Positions 19,004 to 27,971 of a stretch of DNA of 54,511 nucleotides are shown one piece after another. Numbering within the stretch: the stretch's first letter is position 1; the number at the start of each line of letters is the position of its first letter. Position numbers and translations under genes: made by a program. The notes under the pieces are model-generated. The model searched no databases. It saw only the letters and a program-made list of their open reading frames with translations, and was not told where the DNA came from. Source of the stretch: Prado023 sp963714995 (GTDB lineage: Bacteria; Actinomycetota; Actinomycetes; S36-B12; CAIYMF01); contig CAVQQP010000018.1 of assembly GCA_963714995.1 (NCBI GenBank), positions 1 to 54,511 on the forward strand, in the 5' to 3' direction.

Positions 19004-19076
19004 GCCGGCGTGGCGCAATTGGCAGCGCACCTGTCTTGTAAACAGGGGGTTCCCGGTTCGAGTCCGGGCGTCGGCT
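19004..19076 (+). tRNA. tRNA-Thr (anticodon UGU)
   Basis: A 73-nt cloverleaf. The acceptor stem pairs GCCGGCG with CGTCGGC (one G-U pair), the D arm has GCGC stems around AATTGGCA, and the anticodon loop CTTGTAA (anticodon TGT) is closed by CCTGT/ACAGG. The T arm is CCCGG-TTCGAGT-CCGGG. The discriminator is T and CCA is not encoded. Its 3' part is the attachment site of an integrated island. Confidence 0.95.
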
Positions 19077-19077
19077 C
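19033..19077 (+). repeat. Left attachment site (attL) in tRNA-Thr
   Basis: These 45 bp, from the anticodon stem to one base past the tRNA end, are repeated without a mismatch at 27018-27062. Identity stops sharply on both sides. A tRNA 3' end duplicated as a direct repeat about 8 kb apart is the classic product of tyrosine-recombinase integration. Confidence 0.9.
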
Positions 19078-19138
19078 TGTATCGTCGCAGGTCAGGGGCC
19101 GGTTAGGGGTGCCTGACCTGCCTCTGCATGGGTGCGAT

Positions 19139-19160
19139 TTGTAACTACCTTGTCACTACG
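19139..19160 (+). repeat. Arm-type recombinase site inside the left end
   Basis: Two 11-bp direct repeats lie side by side, TTGTAACTACC and TTGTCACTACG, starting 62 bp after the core repeat. The same pair with one changed base lies at 26904-26925, inside the other island end. Position, tandem arrangement and helical spacing fit integrase arm-type sites. The rest of the stretch to 19519 shows no convincing gene. Confidence 0.65.
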
Positions 19161-19519
19161 CTGCGTCGTGTCGCCGAGTCCTTCGGGACTGCATGGACGT
19201 GGTGGACGGGTTGGGCGCCGATGAACAGTTGGCTCCTGTTCGACGATCAGGTGCGCCGTTATGGGACCGATGTGCGGGAGGGCAGTGGATCCGAGCATCG
19301 GGCGCCCGACGGCCAACCGCTGGGAGTCCTTCGCGGCCGGGAGGACGCAACGGGACGCGGTGATCGCCGATGGTCGGCCGATCCATCGGCCCGCGAGACG
19401 ATGATGCCCTCCGGACGGCGGACGTGGCCATCAGCCATGTGTCCGTCCCGGCGGGTCCCTGGACAACGGTGGCTGGTCTTGCGACGCCGACGGCCTGGCC
19501 TCGACGCCGCTGGTTCAGG

Positions 19520-20044
19520 TCAGGGGATCCCAGGCAGTGGCCAGGTCTCCCCAGTGGCAGTGTCGACGAGCGCAGCACTGGCGACCGTCAGCGTCGCGGG
19601 GAGCAGGTCGGAGATCGCGGTGACTGCGACCGGGAGCAGGGCTCCGGGCGCCCGCGTCGCCACCGAGACGTGCGGGATCCACGACGTCGGGCGGTAGTGC
19701 TTGTGCAGCTGCGCGCCGCTGGCTATCAGTGCCGAGGTGGCCCGGTCCTGGCGAAGTGCGACCTCTGCCGGGACGGCGACCGCGAGCGCGACGCGCCCCC
19801 GGGGGAAGACGATCGTGCCCTGCACATTCGCGGGGAAGTGGCCGCCGTCCGGGAGGCGGCCGAGCGTGTCGCAGACGCGGTCGAGGTCCCACTCGCGCAG
19901 CACGGCGAACGAGAGGTGCGGGTGGTGATGCCCGTGGGTGTGCGATGCCAGCGACCCGATTCCCGCATCCTCCAGCCGCGCCCAGAGGCCGCGGATCAGG
20001 CGCTCACCCGCAACGTCGAACAGCGCGCAGACAGCCAGGGCCAC
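19520..20044 (-). CDS. 2H phosphoesterase / 2'-5' RNA ligase-like protein
   Basis: A protein of about 174 residues with the two His-x-Ser/Thr motifs that define the 2H phosphoesterase superfamily: HPHLSFAV in the N-terminal half and WIPHVSVA in the C-terminal half. Members hydrolyse or ligate cyclic phosphodiester bonds in RNA or nucleotides. I chose GTG at 20044 because the domain begins there (VALAVCALFDVAGERLIRG). An ATG at 20164 adds a low-complexity extension that looks non-coding. It is the first gene inside the tRNA-Thr island and is transcribed towards the tRNA. The physiological substrate is unknown. Confidence 0.75.
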   Translation of the reverse strand: MALAVCALFDVAGERLIRGLWARLEDAGIGSLASHTHGHHHPHLSFAVLREWDLDRVCDTLGRLPDGGHFPANVQGTIVFPRGRVALAVAVPAEVALRQDRATSALIASGAQLHKHYRPTSWIPHVSVATRAPGALLPVAVTAISDLLPATLTVASAALVDTATGETWPLPGIP

Positions 20045-20248
20045 GAGCCCATCATGGCGTCCCACCAGACGGGTCGGCACCCGGGCGGGCACGACCCCCT
20101 GCGCGCCCCCAGCTGCGTCCGGCACAGCGGTGTCCGGCTTCAGCCGGTCGCCGATCGCGGGCAAGGGGGCTCGGCCGCTCCGGGCGACCGACAGGCAGTG
20201 GCAGGCGCGACCCTCGGGGTCATCGGGGAGGTGGCGCCGGCCGGGCGA

Positions 20249-20908
20249 TCACCAAGGGATGGGGCGGCGGTCGCGGAAGAAGCCCCCGGACGGGCCGCCC
20301 TCAGGCAGGGTGCTCAGCCAGACCGCTGTGTCCGCCCCGTGCTCCGGGGACCGCGGCGCACCCGCACCGCCCATCCGCGTGCGCACCCAGCCGGGACACA
20401 TGGCGTTGACCAGGACCGTAGCCGGCAGCTCCTGGGCCACCGCGACTGTCAGGGCGTTGAGGGCGGCCTTGGCCACCCCGTACCCGCTCGGACCCCCGAT
20501 CCCCTCGGCGAAGGACCCCCACCCGGAGCTCACGTTGACGATCCTGCCGTAGTCGCGGCGCGCCATCCCGGGGGCGAGCGCCCGGATCAGCAGGTACGGG
20601 CCCTCGACCATCACAGCCAGGGACTCCGCGAACCCCATCGGGTTGTCCAGCAGCTGCCCGGCGTGCAGCACCCCGGCGTTGTTGACCAGCACGTCGACAT
20701 CGCCGCACGCCTGCACCGCGGCCGTGATGGATTCCGGGTCACGCACGTCGAGCTGCACATGGTGGGCCCCCAGTGGCCGCGCAGCCTCCGCCGCGGCGGC
20801 GGGATCGCGCGCGGCGATGATCACCTCCAGGCCCGCGTCAACCAGGCCCGACGCTATCGCCAGGCCGATCCCACGGTTGGCCCCAGTGACCAGTGCTGTT
20901 CGCCTCAC
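20249..20908 (-). CDS. Short-chain dehydrogenase/reductase (SDR)
   Basis: A 219-residue classical SDR. The cofactor motif is TALVTGANRGIGLAIA (TGxxxGIG), the adenine pocket has HHVQLDVRDPES, NNAG follows, the catalytic Ser is in VNVSSGWGS and the YxxxK pair is SGYGVAKAA. The C-terminal loop includes PGWVRTRMGG. It would be a cytosolic NAD(P)-dependent alcohol/ketone oxidoreductase. GTG at 20908 is chosen because GGGAAGGAAG lies upstream and the domain starts at once (VRRTALVTG). An ATG at 21019 would add an unlikely Cys-rich leader. Same strand as the 2H gene, with a 204-bp gap. Confidence 0.88.
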   Translation of the reverse strand: MRRTALVTGANRGIGLAIASGLVDAGLEVIIAARDPAAAAEAARPLGAHHVQLDVRDPESITAAVQACGDVDVLVNNAGVLHAGQLLDNPMGFAESLAVMVEGPYLLIRALAPGMARRDYGRIVNVSSGWGSFAEGIGGPSGYGVAKAALNALTVAVAQELPATVLVNAMCPGWVRTRMGGAGAPRSPEHGADTAVWLSTLPEGGPSGGFFRDRRPIPW

Positions 20909-21294
20909 GATCGTCTTCGCTTCCTTCCCACGGGCCGGGCCCGGCCAACCCACGCAGAGGCCGCAGTAGATGTCCGACGTCCGCCTGCACCCGGACCCCA
21001 CCGACGCTAGACCCGACACCCACTCCTGAGCGCGTCCACAGGCGGCGATAAGGGCTACTGTCCCGTGAGCCGGGTGCGGCTGAGCATCCGCATGGGGGGG
21101 GTTCCCGGGCGACGATCCCTGGGACCGCGTGATGCCGGGCGCGTCGGGATGGCCGGGTGCTGTGTCAGCTCCTATCCGGTGATCCGGACGGGGGCTGCTT
21201 GCGTGTTCACGGTGAGCGCGCCAGCAGGAACAGCTTGGTGGGGTTACCCTCTCCCTCGATCGATCTCCTCAACACCGCCTTGGATCGGAGTCCC

Positions 21295-22116
21295 ATGACT
21301 GCCAGCGCCGCGGACCCAACCACGCTCGAACCGTCCCCGACCTGGCGGATCGCACCGTCCGTGCCGGTCGCCGCCGGTGTCTTCGTCGCGTACGTCGTGG
21401 TGTTCATCGGGCTGGCGTTCAGCGCGGGGATCGACTACGACCAGTGGTTCGACTCCGGCGGGAATGCCTTCCGGACGGCGGTGATCCCGCTGATCGGTGG
21501 GAGCTTGGTGCTCATCGCCTTCATGCTCTGGGCCCGATGGGACTGGGTATTCAAGGACCCGGCCCGCCTGCCCATGTACGGCTTCCTGTGGGTTCCGGTG
21601 GCGATCTTCGTGGTGGGGATCGTCGTGCACGTCGTGATCGCCGACTGGGCCAACACCCCCACCGACCTGCTCCTGGCGATTGTGGCGGCTGGTGTCCTGG
21701 TCGGCTTCGCCGAGGAGACCCTGTTCCGCGGGATCATCCTGCGCAGCCTTCGCACGAACCTGCGTCCCGAGGCGTGGGTGATGCTGATCTCGTCGGTGTG
21801 GTTCGGCTTCTTCCACCTGACCAACCTTGTTGTGGGAGCACCGGCCGGTGGCGTTCTCCTGCAATGCATCCAGGCCTCCGCCGCGGGGGTCGTGCTGTAC
21901 GTGTTCCGCCGGGTGCGCGGACTCCTGGTGTTGGCCATGATCGCCCACGCCCTGTGGGACATGTCGGTGTTCCTGCCTGCTCCGTCGGGCGGGCTCGCGG
22001 CTGTGAACCTGGGGTTCCAGACCCTTGTGTTGGTCACCGGCCTGATCGCAGCGATCATCATGGTGCGCCGTGACCGCAAGATCGCCGTGACCCGCACCGG
22101 ACTGCAGACGCTCTAG
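21295..22116 (+). CDS. CPBP-family intramembrane glutamic protease
   Basis: A 273-residue multi-pass membrane protein with the CPBP/Abi (CAAX-protease-like) motifs: EETLFRG near residues 140-146 (catalytic Glu pair and Arg), FGFFH in the next helix and HALWD in a later helix. Such proteins cleave or modify prenylated or membrane peptides; in bacteria roles include self-immunity to peptides and stress responses. The start at 21295 has GGAG just upstream. It lies inside the tRNA-Thr island on the opposite strand to the SDR gene. Confidence 0.85.
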   Translation: MTASAADPTTLEPSPTWRIAPSVPVAAGVFVAYVVVFIGLAFSAGIDYDQWFDSGGNAFRTAVIPLIGGSLVLIAFMLWARWDWVFKDPARLPMYGFLWVPVAIFVVGIVVHVVIADWANTPTDLLLAIVAAGVLVGFAEETLFRGIILRSLRTNLRPEAWVMLISSVWFGFFHLTNLVVGAPAGGVLLQCIQASAAGVVLYVFRRVRGLLVLAMIAHALWDMSVFLPAPSGGLAAVNLGFQTLVLVTGLIAAIIMVRRDRKIAVTRTGLQTL

Positions 22117-22262
22117 TGGCGGTGTCGCCCGCCGCCCGCCTTCGTGCCCACTCAACACCGATGGCCACGGCGCAGCAGATCACGGGCCTCGGTCAGGCCA
22201 GTCCGGTACGGGATCCTTGTGCCGCGCGTTTCTACTAGCCCATCGATCCGACGGAGGACGCC

Positions 22263-22799
22263 ATGAGTGACCCAGATGCACGCGTAGAGGATGGCTGGAA
22301 CAGGTTCTATGTGAAGAGCTCGGGAGCCCTCCAACGCGATCTGTCGGTCTATCGCGACGAATCCTTCGAGGACCAGGTCTTCACCATTGTCGGGGACAAG
22401 CATGGTGCCGAGATCGTGGACGCCAGCGGAACCGTGGTGATGACAGCCGTTGTCAAGAAGGCAATCCCTGCGAAGATCGAGTACACGAATCCCGACGGCA
22501 GTCTGGCCGGGAACCTGAAGACCAACTCGATTCTCAGCAAGAAGCGTTTGGAGTTCACGCTCGCCGGTGGGACTGAGTGGACTGTCGTGCAGTCCGGTGC
22601 GCTGAAGCAGATCTACTCCGTGCTTGACGACGATGCACCCATCGCGAAGTTGGATCTGACGGATCTGGCGCTGAAGAAGAAGTACCCCGTCGACATCGCC
22701 GAGAGTGCGGATCTCCCACTGGTCCTCGGTCTTGTCTGGGCGATCAACTTCGCCTACCTGCAAAGGGCCGGTGCGGCAGGCGGGGTAGCGGCTACCTAG
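22263..22799 (+). CDS. LURP-one/Tubby-C-like protein with C-terminal hydrophobic segment
   Basis: A 178-residue protein. Most of it is alternating beta-rich sequence reminiscent of the LURP-one-related/Tubby C-terminal fold (RFYVKSSGALQRDLSVYR, FTIVGDKHGAEIVDASGTVV, LEFTLAGGTEWTVV). It ends in a hydrophobic helix (LPLVLGLVWAINFAYL). That is the scramblase-like layout of a beta-barrel with a hidden or membrane helix. The assignment is from overall pattern, not from a sharp motif, so it is tentative. GGAGGACGCC precedes the ATG. It lies in the island, 139 bp before another membrane gene on the same strand. Function unknown. Confidence 0.55.
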   Translation: MSDPDARVEDGWNRFYVKSSGALQRDLSVYRDESFEDQVFTIVGDKHGAEIVDASGTVVMTAVVKKAIPAKIEYTNPDGSLAGNLKTNSILSKKRLEFTLAGGTEWTVVQSGALKQIYSVLDDDAPIAKLDLTDLALKKKYPVDIAESADLPLVLGLVWAINFAYLQRAGAAGGVAAT

Positions 22800-22938
22800 G
22801 GGCTCGTCCACGGGGTGCAGCCGGGTAACCGTGAGCAGCGCGGTTGCGGCATTTCGCTGCGAGGCAATCAGGTATCCAACCGTTCCGCAGTTGCCCCTGA
22901 CGCGGGGCTGCCTGACTTGACCGCGAGGAGTAGCCCGA

Positions 22939-23499
22939 ATGGAATCCCTGACGTCTGTCGAGCGGATCTCGTCCATCGTCGTCCTGGTCCTTCTCGTGCT
23001 CATCGTGCGAGAGAACCAGCGCGGTACGAAGGTGGTCAAGTCCGACCCGAGCATCCAACTGCAGAGTAACCAGCGCTTCCGCACCCTCACCATGCAGCTG
23101 CTGGAGCCCCTGCTTGCCCTCGTGGTCGTCGGGTCCCTGCTGGTCAGCGACCTGGAGCGCAGCCCCGCGCATGCGATGGTCGCGGTCGTCGGCGGCATCG
23201 CCGGATACGCGTTCGGCGCCTACCGGGCGCGCACGACCTACGTCTCCGCCGTGCCGGCCCACAAGGGCGTGATCCTGCGCTACAGCCTGGAGTCGTTCGC
23301 CGCACTCGGCCTACTTATCGTCATCAAGCTCGTGGCCGAGCAGAACCTGCTGCCCGACGGCGACATCTTCCGCACCATCATCGCCACACTCCTCGGCTTC
23401 CTCCTCGTCGAGTCCTTCGCCCGCGTGATCATGCTGCTGCGCTACTACCGCCGCGACGAGACCGCCGCCACCACAGTCACCCAACCCGAGGGCGCCTGA
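22939..23499 (+). CDS. Small multi-pass membrane protein, unknown function
   Basis: I do not recognise the family. The 186-residue product has about five hydrophobic helices (ISSIVVLVLLVLIV; LLEPLLALVVVGSLLV; MVAVVGGIAGYAFGAY; FAALGLLIVIKLVA; IIATLLGFLLVESFARVIMLL) with basic loops and a short polar tail. GAGGAG lies upstream of the ATG at 22939. It probably forms a pair with the LURP-one-like gene just before it. The 329 bp after it (23500-23828) show no convincing gene. Confidence 0.7.
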   Translation: MESLTSVERISSIVVLVLLVLIVRENQRGTKVVKSDPSIQLQSNQRFRTLTMQLLEPLLALVVVGSLLVSDLERSPAHAMVAVVGGIAGYAFGAYRARTTYVSAVPAHKGVILRYSLESFAALGLLIVIKLVAEQNLLPDGDIFRTIIATLLGFLLVESFARVIMLLRYYRRDETAATTVTQPEGA

Positions 23500-23828
23500 A
23501 CCGCTTCACCGCAGCCGATCGGCAACCCGACTCGCGTCCCCAACACCCCGCGATGACCCTGCGGGTGAAGCGCCCCAGGTTTGCTGCCCTGCGTCTATCT
23601 GGGCTGCCGTGCCCGGATGCCTCAGCATGGCCGTCGACGGCAGGGCTGGCCGGCTGGTCGTCATTCACCCTGAGTGTTCGCCGACACCCCAGATCGACAC
23701 ATCGACCGCCAGATCCACCTCGAGCGTGGGCCAGTCCTGCGTCGGTCACGCTGGGTGAGTGGAGACAGGTGAACTGCCGACCACAGTCGCGAAATGCCGC
23801 GTCGTACTGAAAGAAGGTGCGCCCCCGG

Positions 23829-26192
23829 CTATTGGCGCATCATGGCCACGCGAAGGTCGGCCTCGGTGTCGGCGATCAGCTCCCCGGACAGGTCGAGGGT
23901 GACCCGCGCGATGGTGCCGGTGAACGGGAACGCGCCGGTGTACTCCTCGGGTGCGGCCGGCTCGCCGCCGTCGTAGCCGCAGGTCAGGCCCTGGGTGCCG
24001 AACATGCGCAGCACCGAGAACGGCATGTCGATGCTGGCGACCAGGTCGCCGTTGACGTACAGCTGCCCCCGGGCAGGCACACCGTGACCGAGGCTGGGGT
24101 CGGGCGCCCCGGTGGGCTCGAACTCGTAGCGCAGCTGCACCGACCCGGTGGGTAGGACGTCGGGGGACTTCAGCCAGAACCGGTCGCGGCCCAGCCAGTT
24201 GTAGAGGAAGTGCAGGTGCCCGTCCTTGACGAAGAACGTGTACCCACCGGTCCGCCCGCCGTTGGCCAGTAGCACCCCCTGCGCCCCGCCGTCGGGGATG
24301 ACGACGTCGGCGGTGATGCTCCACGGCCGGTTGTAGGTCTTCGGGGTGGCGGTGAACGGCACCGACGCCCCACCGGGGTAGAACACGAACTGCTCCCGCG
24401 GCCCGGCGATGGACGGCTTCTCGATGGCCAGCCGGTACAGCACGTCACCGTCGAGGGGCAGGACCTGGTACTTCTCGGCCTCGGCCCACCACCGGTCGAC
24501 CAGCTCGGCGAGCTTGTCGGGGTGCTCGGCGGCCACGTTACGGGTCTCGGCCCAGTCCTCGGTCAGGTCGTAGAGCTCCCACCCGTGACCCTCGAGGGTG
24601 GCCAGGCCGTCGGCGGTGATCGGGGAGCCGAACCGCAGGCCCCGCTCGGCGGCCTCGGTGAAGCTCGGGCCGGGCCACGGGCAGACCGCGCGCCACCCGT
24701 CGTGGTAGATCGCGCGGTGGCCCATCATCTCGAAGTACTGGGTCCCATGCCGACTCGGGGCGGCACCGTCGACGAAGGTGTGGGCGAAGCTGACGCCCTC
24801 GATCGGCTCCTGGGCAACGCCACGGATCGCCTCCGGCGGCTCCACGCCCAGCGCGTCCAGCACCGTCGGGACGAAGTCGATGACGTGGGCGTACTGGGAG
24901 CGCAGCTGCCCGCCGGCGGTGATGTGCGCCGGCCAGGACACGATGCACGGGTCGGTCGTCCCGCCCCGGTAGGTCTCCCGCTTCCACCGTCGGAACGGGG
25001 TGTTGCCCGGCGTTGGTCCAGCCCCACGGGTAGTGGTTGCACGTCTCGACCCCGCCGAGCTGGTCGATCATCGCCAGGTTGTCCTCAAGGGACTCAGGCG
25101 CGTTGTTGAAGAAGAACATCTCGTTCAGCGACCCGACCGGCCCGCCCTCGGAGCTGGCGCCGTTGTCCGACACCACGACGACCAGGGTGTTGTCCCGCTC
25201 CCCGATCTCGGACAGGAAGTCCAGGATCCGCCCGAAGTGGTGGTCGGTGTAGGAGACGAACCCGGCGTACACCTCCATGAACCGGGAGTACAGCCGCTTC
25301 TCGTCGGCGACAGCGACTCCCAGACCGGAACATCGGGGTCGTGCGCGGACAGCGCCGTGCCCTCGGGGATGATCCCCATGTCGATCTGGCGCTGATGGAC
25401 GATCTTGCGGTACTCATCCCACCCGGAGTCGAACTGGCCCGCGTACTTGTCGGCCCACTCCTTGGGCACGTGGTGCGGGGCATGGCCGGCACCGGTGGCG
25501 TAGTAGAGGAAGAACGGCTTGTCCGGTGCCGTGGTGTGCGCGTCCTTGATGAACTCGATCGCCTTGTCCGCCAGGTCCGCGCTCAGGTGGTAGCCGTCCT
25601 CGGGCAGGGCGGGCTGCTCGACCTCATGGTTGTCGTAGGTCAGCTCCGGGTACCACTGGTTGGTCTCCCCACCCAAGAACCCGTAGTACCGCTCGAACCC
25701 ACGCCCCAGCGGCCACCGGTCGAACGGGCCGGCCGCGGTCGTGTGCTCCGCCGGGGTCAGATGCCACTTGCCCACGCAGAACGTGTTGTAGCCCAGCGGC
25801 AGCAGCATCTCCGAGAGCATCCCCCGATCGAAGGGCAGGACACCGTTGTACCCCGGGTAGCCGGTGGCCGCCTCGGTGATGCACGCCAACCCCAGGGAAT
25901 GGTGGTTCCGCCCGGTCAGGATCGCCCCACGCGACGGGGAGCACAACGCCGTGGTGTGCACGTTCGTGTAGCGCAGGCCTTCGGCCGCGAGGCTATCGAG
26001 CACCGGGGTCTCCACCAAGCCGCCGAACGGCGACAACTGACCGAAGCCGACATCATCGAGGACGAAGAACACCACGTTGGGCGCCCCCTGAGGCGGGCGC
26101 GGGGCCTCCGGCCACGCCGGGCTGGACGTCTCGGTCGTGCGGCCGATGACCCCCGGGAACGGGGTCCCCGTGGGGTAGGTGGTGATGGCCAT
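23829..26192 (-). pseudogene. Arylsulfatase, Cys-type (formylglycine), two frameshifts
   Basis: A large (about 787-residue) type I sulfatase. The metal-binding DD is in VVFFVLDDVGFGQLSPFGG. The active-site C-x-P-x-R is LCSPSRGAILTG, whose Cys must be oxidised to formylglycine. VGKWHL and SDNGAS follow. The C-terminal third carries a beta-rich extension typical of long actinobacterial/mycobacterial sulfatases. Two frame changes are needed, near 25305-25318 (before DEKRLYSRFMEVYAGF) and in the CCC run at 25006-25008 (NAGNTPFRRWKRETY). Each looks like one extra base. The start at 26192 has GAGGAG upstream. No signal peptide is seen, so it is probably cytosolic. No formylglycine-generating enzyme is in the window. 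It is the last gene of the island. Confidence 0.85.
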
Positions 26193-26903
26193 GACTCTCC
26201 TCGGGGGACAGCGAGTTCGACAGGGTGAACCACTCGCCAACCTACTCCGCGCCCGGACGCGATCCCCGGCCACAGGACGACTGCCCCCATCCTCCGCCGC
26301 AGCCCGTCGCGCCCGTGGTGGACCAGCGCCCCACCCTCGGCAGGTCCGGCTGCGAGAATGCCGAAGTGCCCACCGACCACGTCGCCCCCGTCCCGGCCGC
26401 TGACACCGCCCCACGCGGTTCATGGCCGCCCGCCCGGCGAACCGGGCGACTCGCCGAGGAGGTCATCCACTGGATGGCACGCACGGACGCCCGATCACCA
26501 GCGTCGAGCTGAGCTACCGCCGGGCAGCCCGGTGCCGACCCGAACCTCCAGCGTCCTGCCACCGCCCCACCACAGGAGTGCGTCCTACTGGGCGTTGTGG
26601 GCGCCCTCTGGAGCCGAGCGGTCTCGTTGTCCTTGACGGCGTCCCGGGTAGGCACGGCTGCCCGCTACAGTCACGGGGTCCCGCTACACGTTGGCTGTCG
26701 CAATCCGGCCTTGCTGAGCACGATTCCAGGATTGGCACTCGTCGTGTAGCGGTGTAGCGGCAGAATCGGAAGCCAGCGCGGCCGCCGATCTGTCGGCGGC
26801 GAGGCCTCGATCTCCGGCGGGCGTAGGCTCGGGAAGGCTGCGTTCGGGGTTGCTCGGTGGCTGTGGTGTCCTTCGGTTCTGTGTGTCCGATTCCTGCTAG
26901 CCG
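26193..26903. other. Non-coding island end with inverted 8-bp repeats
   Basis: No convincing gene is seen between the sulfatase start and the right arm site. Open frames here have low-complexity translations. The clearest structure is four copies of the 8-mer CCGCTACA: two direct at 26662-26669 and 26681-26688, and two inverted at 26745-26752 and 26753-26760. Confidence 0.5.
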
Positions 26904-26925
26904 CTTGTAACTAACTTGTCACTAC
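26904..26925 (+). repeat. Arm-type recombinase site inside the right end
   Basis: The pair TTGTAACTAAC and TTGTCACTACG matches the left-end pair at 19139-19160 with a single difference. It lies 92 bp before the right core repeat. Between it and the core are several GAACGC copies (26931, 26961, 26984, 27004), which may be further binding sites. Confidence 0.65.
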
Positions 26926-27017
26926 GTCCCTGAACGCCACATGATCCAGTGGACGGTTTCGAACGCTCCGGAGCACGGTGTTCGAACGCGAGAAGACGCG
27001 ATGAACGCTTGTATGCC

Positions 27018-27062
27018 GTCTTGTAAACAGGGGGTTCCCGGTTCGAGTCCGGGCGTCGGCTC
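27018..27062 (+). repeat. Right attachment site (attR), copy of tRNA-Thr 3' end
   Basis: A 45-bp perfect direct repeat of 19033-19077. The 5' half of the tRNA is absent here, so this copy is not a functional tRNA. Confidence 0.9.
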
Positions 27063-27241
27063 CAGTATCGGGGCAGTTCAGGGGGCGGTTAGGTGGACCT
27101 GATCTGCGTCTGAGGCATGTCCGCGGGCAACTACGAGCTAACTACCGACGGCCTTTGCCCGGGTGGGAACGAACATCAGCCCAGCGGTCGCGCACCGTTG
27201 CGGGACGCAGTGAACGCCGCGGGCTCTTATGAACAGTTGGC
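27063..27241 (+). other. Decayed copy of the island left end, outside the right attachment site
   Basis: This stretch resembles 19078-19233 in the same order: a TATCG...GGTTAGG block next to the core, a degenerate 11-bp arm pair at 27126-27147 (ACTAC repeated at 11-bp spacing, 64 bp from the core against 62 bp at the left end), and ATGAACAGTTGGC at 27229-27241 matching 19221-19233. It looks like the left end of an older related element that used the same tRNA. From here to 27687 I see no convincing gene. Confidence 0.55.
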
Positions 27242-27687
27242 GCCTGTGTAACGATAGGGGGAGGCTGCGGAGTCGCTGGTGCCGCGGTACCTGTGAGATC
27301 GCACCGCGGCTCGAGCGTCTCTCAGCACCCGGCCACGCTCCCAGTCGTCCTAGTCAAGGATTGTGGACGATGCTCGCTGTCTGTCTGCTCGAATCGAAGG
27401 CGGTCGACCTACGTGCGTCAGGGCCCCGCTGCCTCCGCGGGTGTCCCACGGAAGGCGGGGCCGTGACCGGACCACCACCTCGGCGCTGAGTGGCCAGCCG
27501 GGGAGACTCACGGGCTTGATCGGTGTCGAGTTCATCCTGCCCACGCGGCCGCGGCGTGTTTGGCGTCGCGGGAGCTCGCGCGCGTAGGACTACTCAGTCT
27601 GCCCACGCGAGAGTAGCCAGCCCCCCCGCGGATGCCGACGCGCCCAGGCTGCGCTGGTACGCCCTTGGATTCCGGACAATGGGGTAG

Positions 27688-27864
27688 TCAGGTGGCGAGA
27701 ATTCTGGCCTTCTCGGCGGCGAACTCCTCGTCCGTGAGGACCCCGGCGTCTTTCAGGGCTGCAAGGTCCTTCAGTTTGGCGATCCGGTCCTCCGGGGCGG
27801 TTGCTGACGTCGGGGAAGCTGGTGGAGCCGGGGGCGCAGCCTGGGCGGCCACGGCCGCCGCCAC
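27688..27864 (-). CDS. SHOCT-domain fragment or small SHOCT protein
   Basis: Reading back from the TGA at 27688-27690 gives a clear SHOCT domain (RIAKLKDLAALKDAGVLTDEE then FAAEKARILAT) preceded by an Ala/Pro-rich linker. The frame is open upstream to a stop at 27958-27960 without any ATG. The best internal start is GTG at 27864, giving 58 residues. SHOCT domains usually end longer membrane or nucleic-acid-associated proteins. The N-terminal part may therefore have been lost, and the divergent YihY gene begins at 27972 where it would have been. Confidence 0.5.
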   Translation of the reverse strand: MAAAVAAQAAPPAPPASPTSATAPEDRIAKLKDLAALKDAGVLTDEEFAAEKARILAT

Positions 27865-27971
27865 GGCCGCATCGATCGCTTCCTGCTGCGCGGCTGCGTC
27901 CGCTGCCGCCTTGCCTAGAGGCCCGTTCCTCGCGCTGAGTCCGGGCCCTGAGCGGGTCTACCGTCCCTGCC

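Noticed and set aside
26225..26512. Possible small gene upstream of the sulfatase
   Set aside because: Pro/Arg-rich translation with no family and no clear ribosome-binding site.
27018..27062. Second tRNA-Thr gene
   Set aside because: Only the anticodon-to-3' half is present; upstream bases cannot form the acceptor and D arms.
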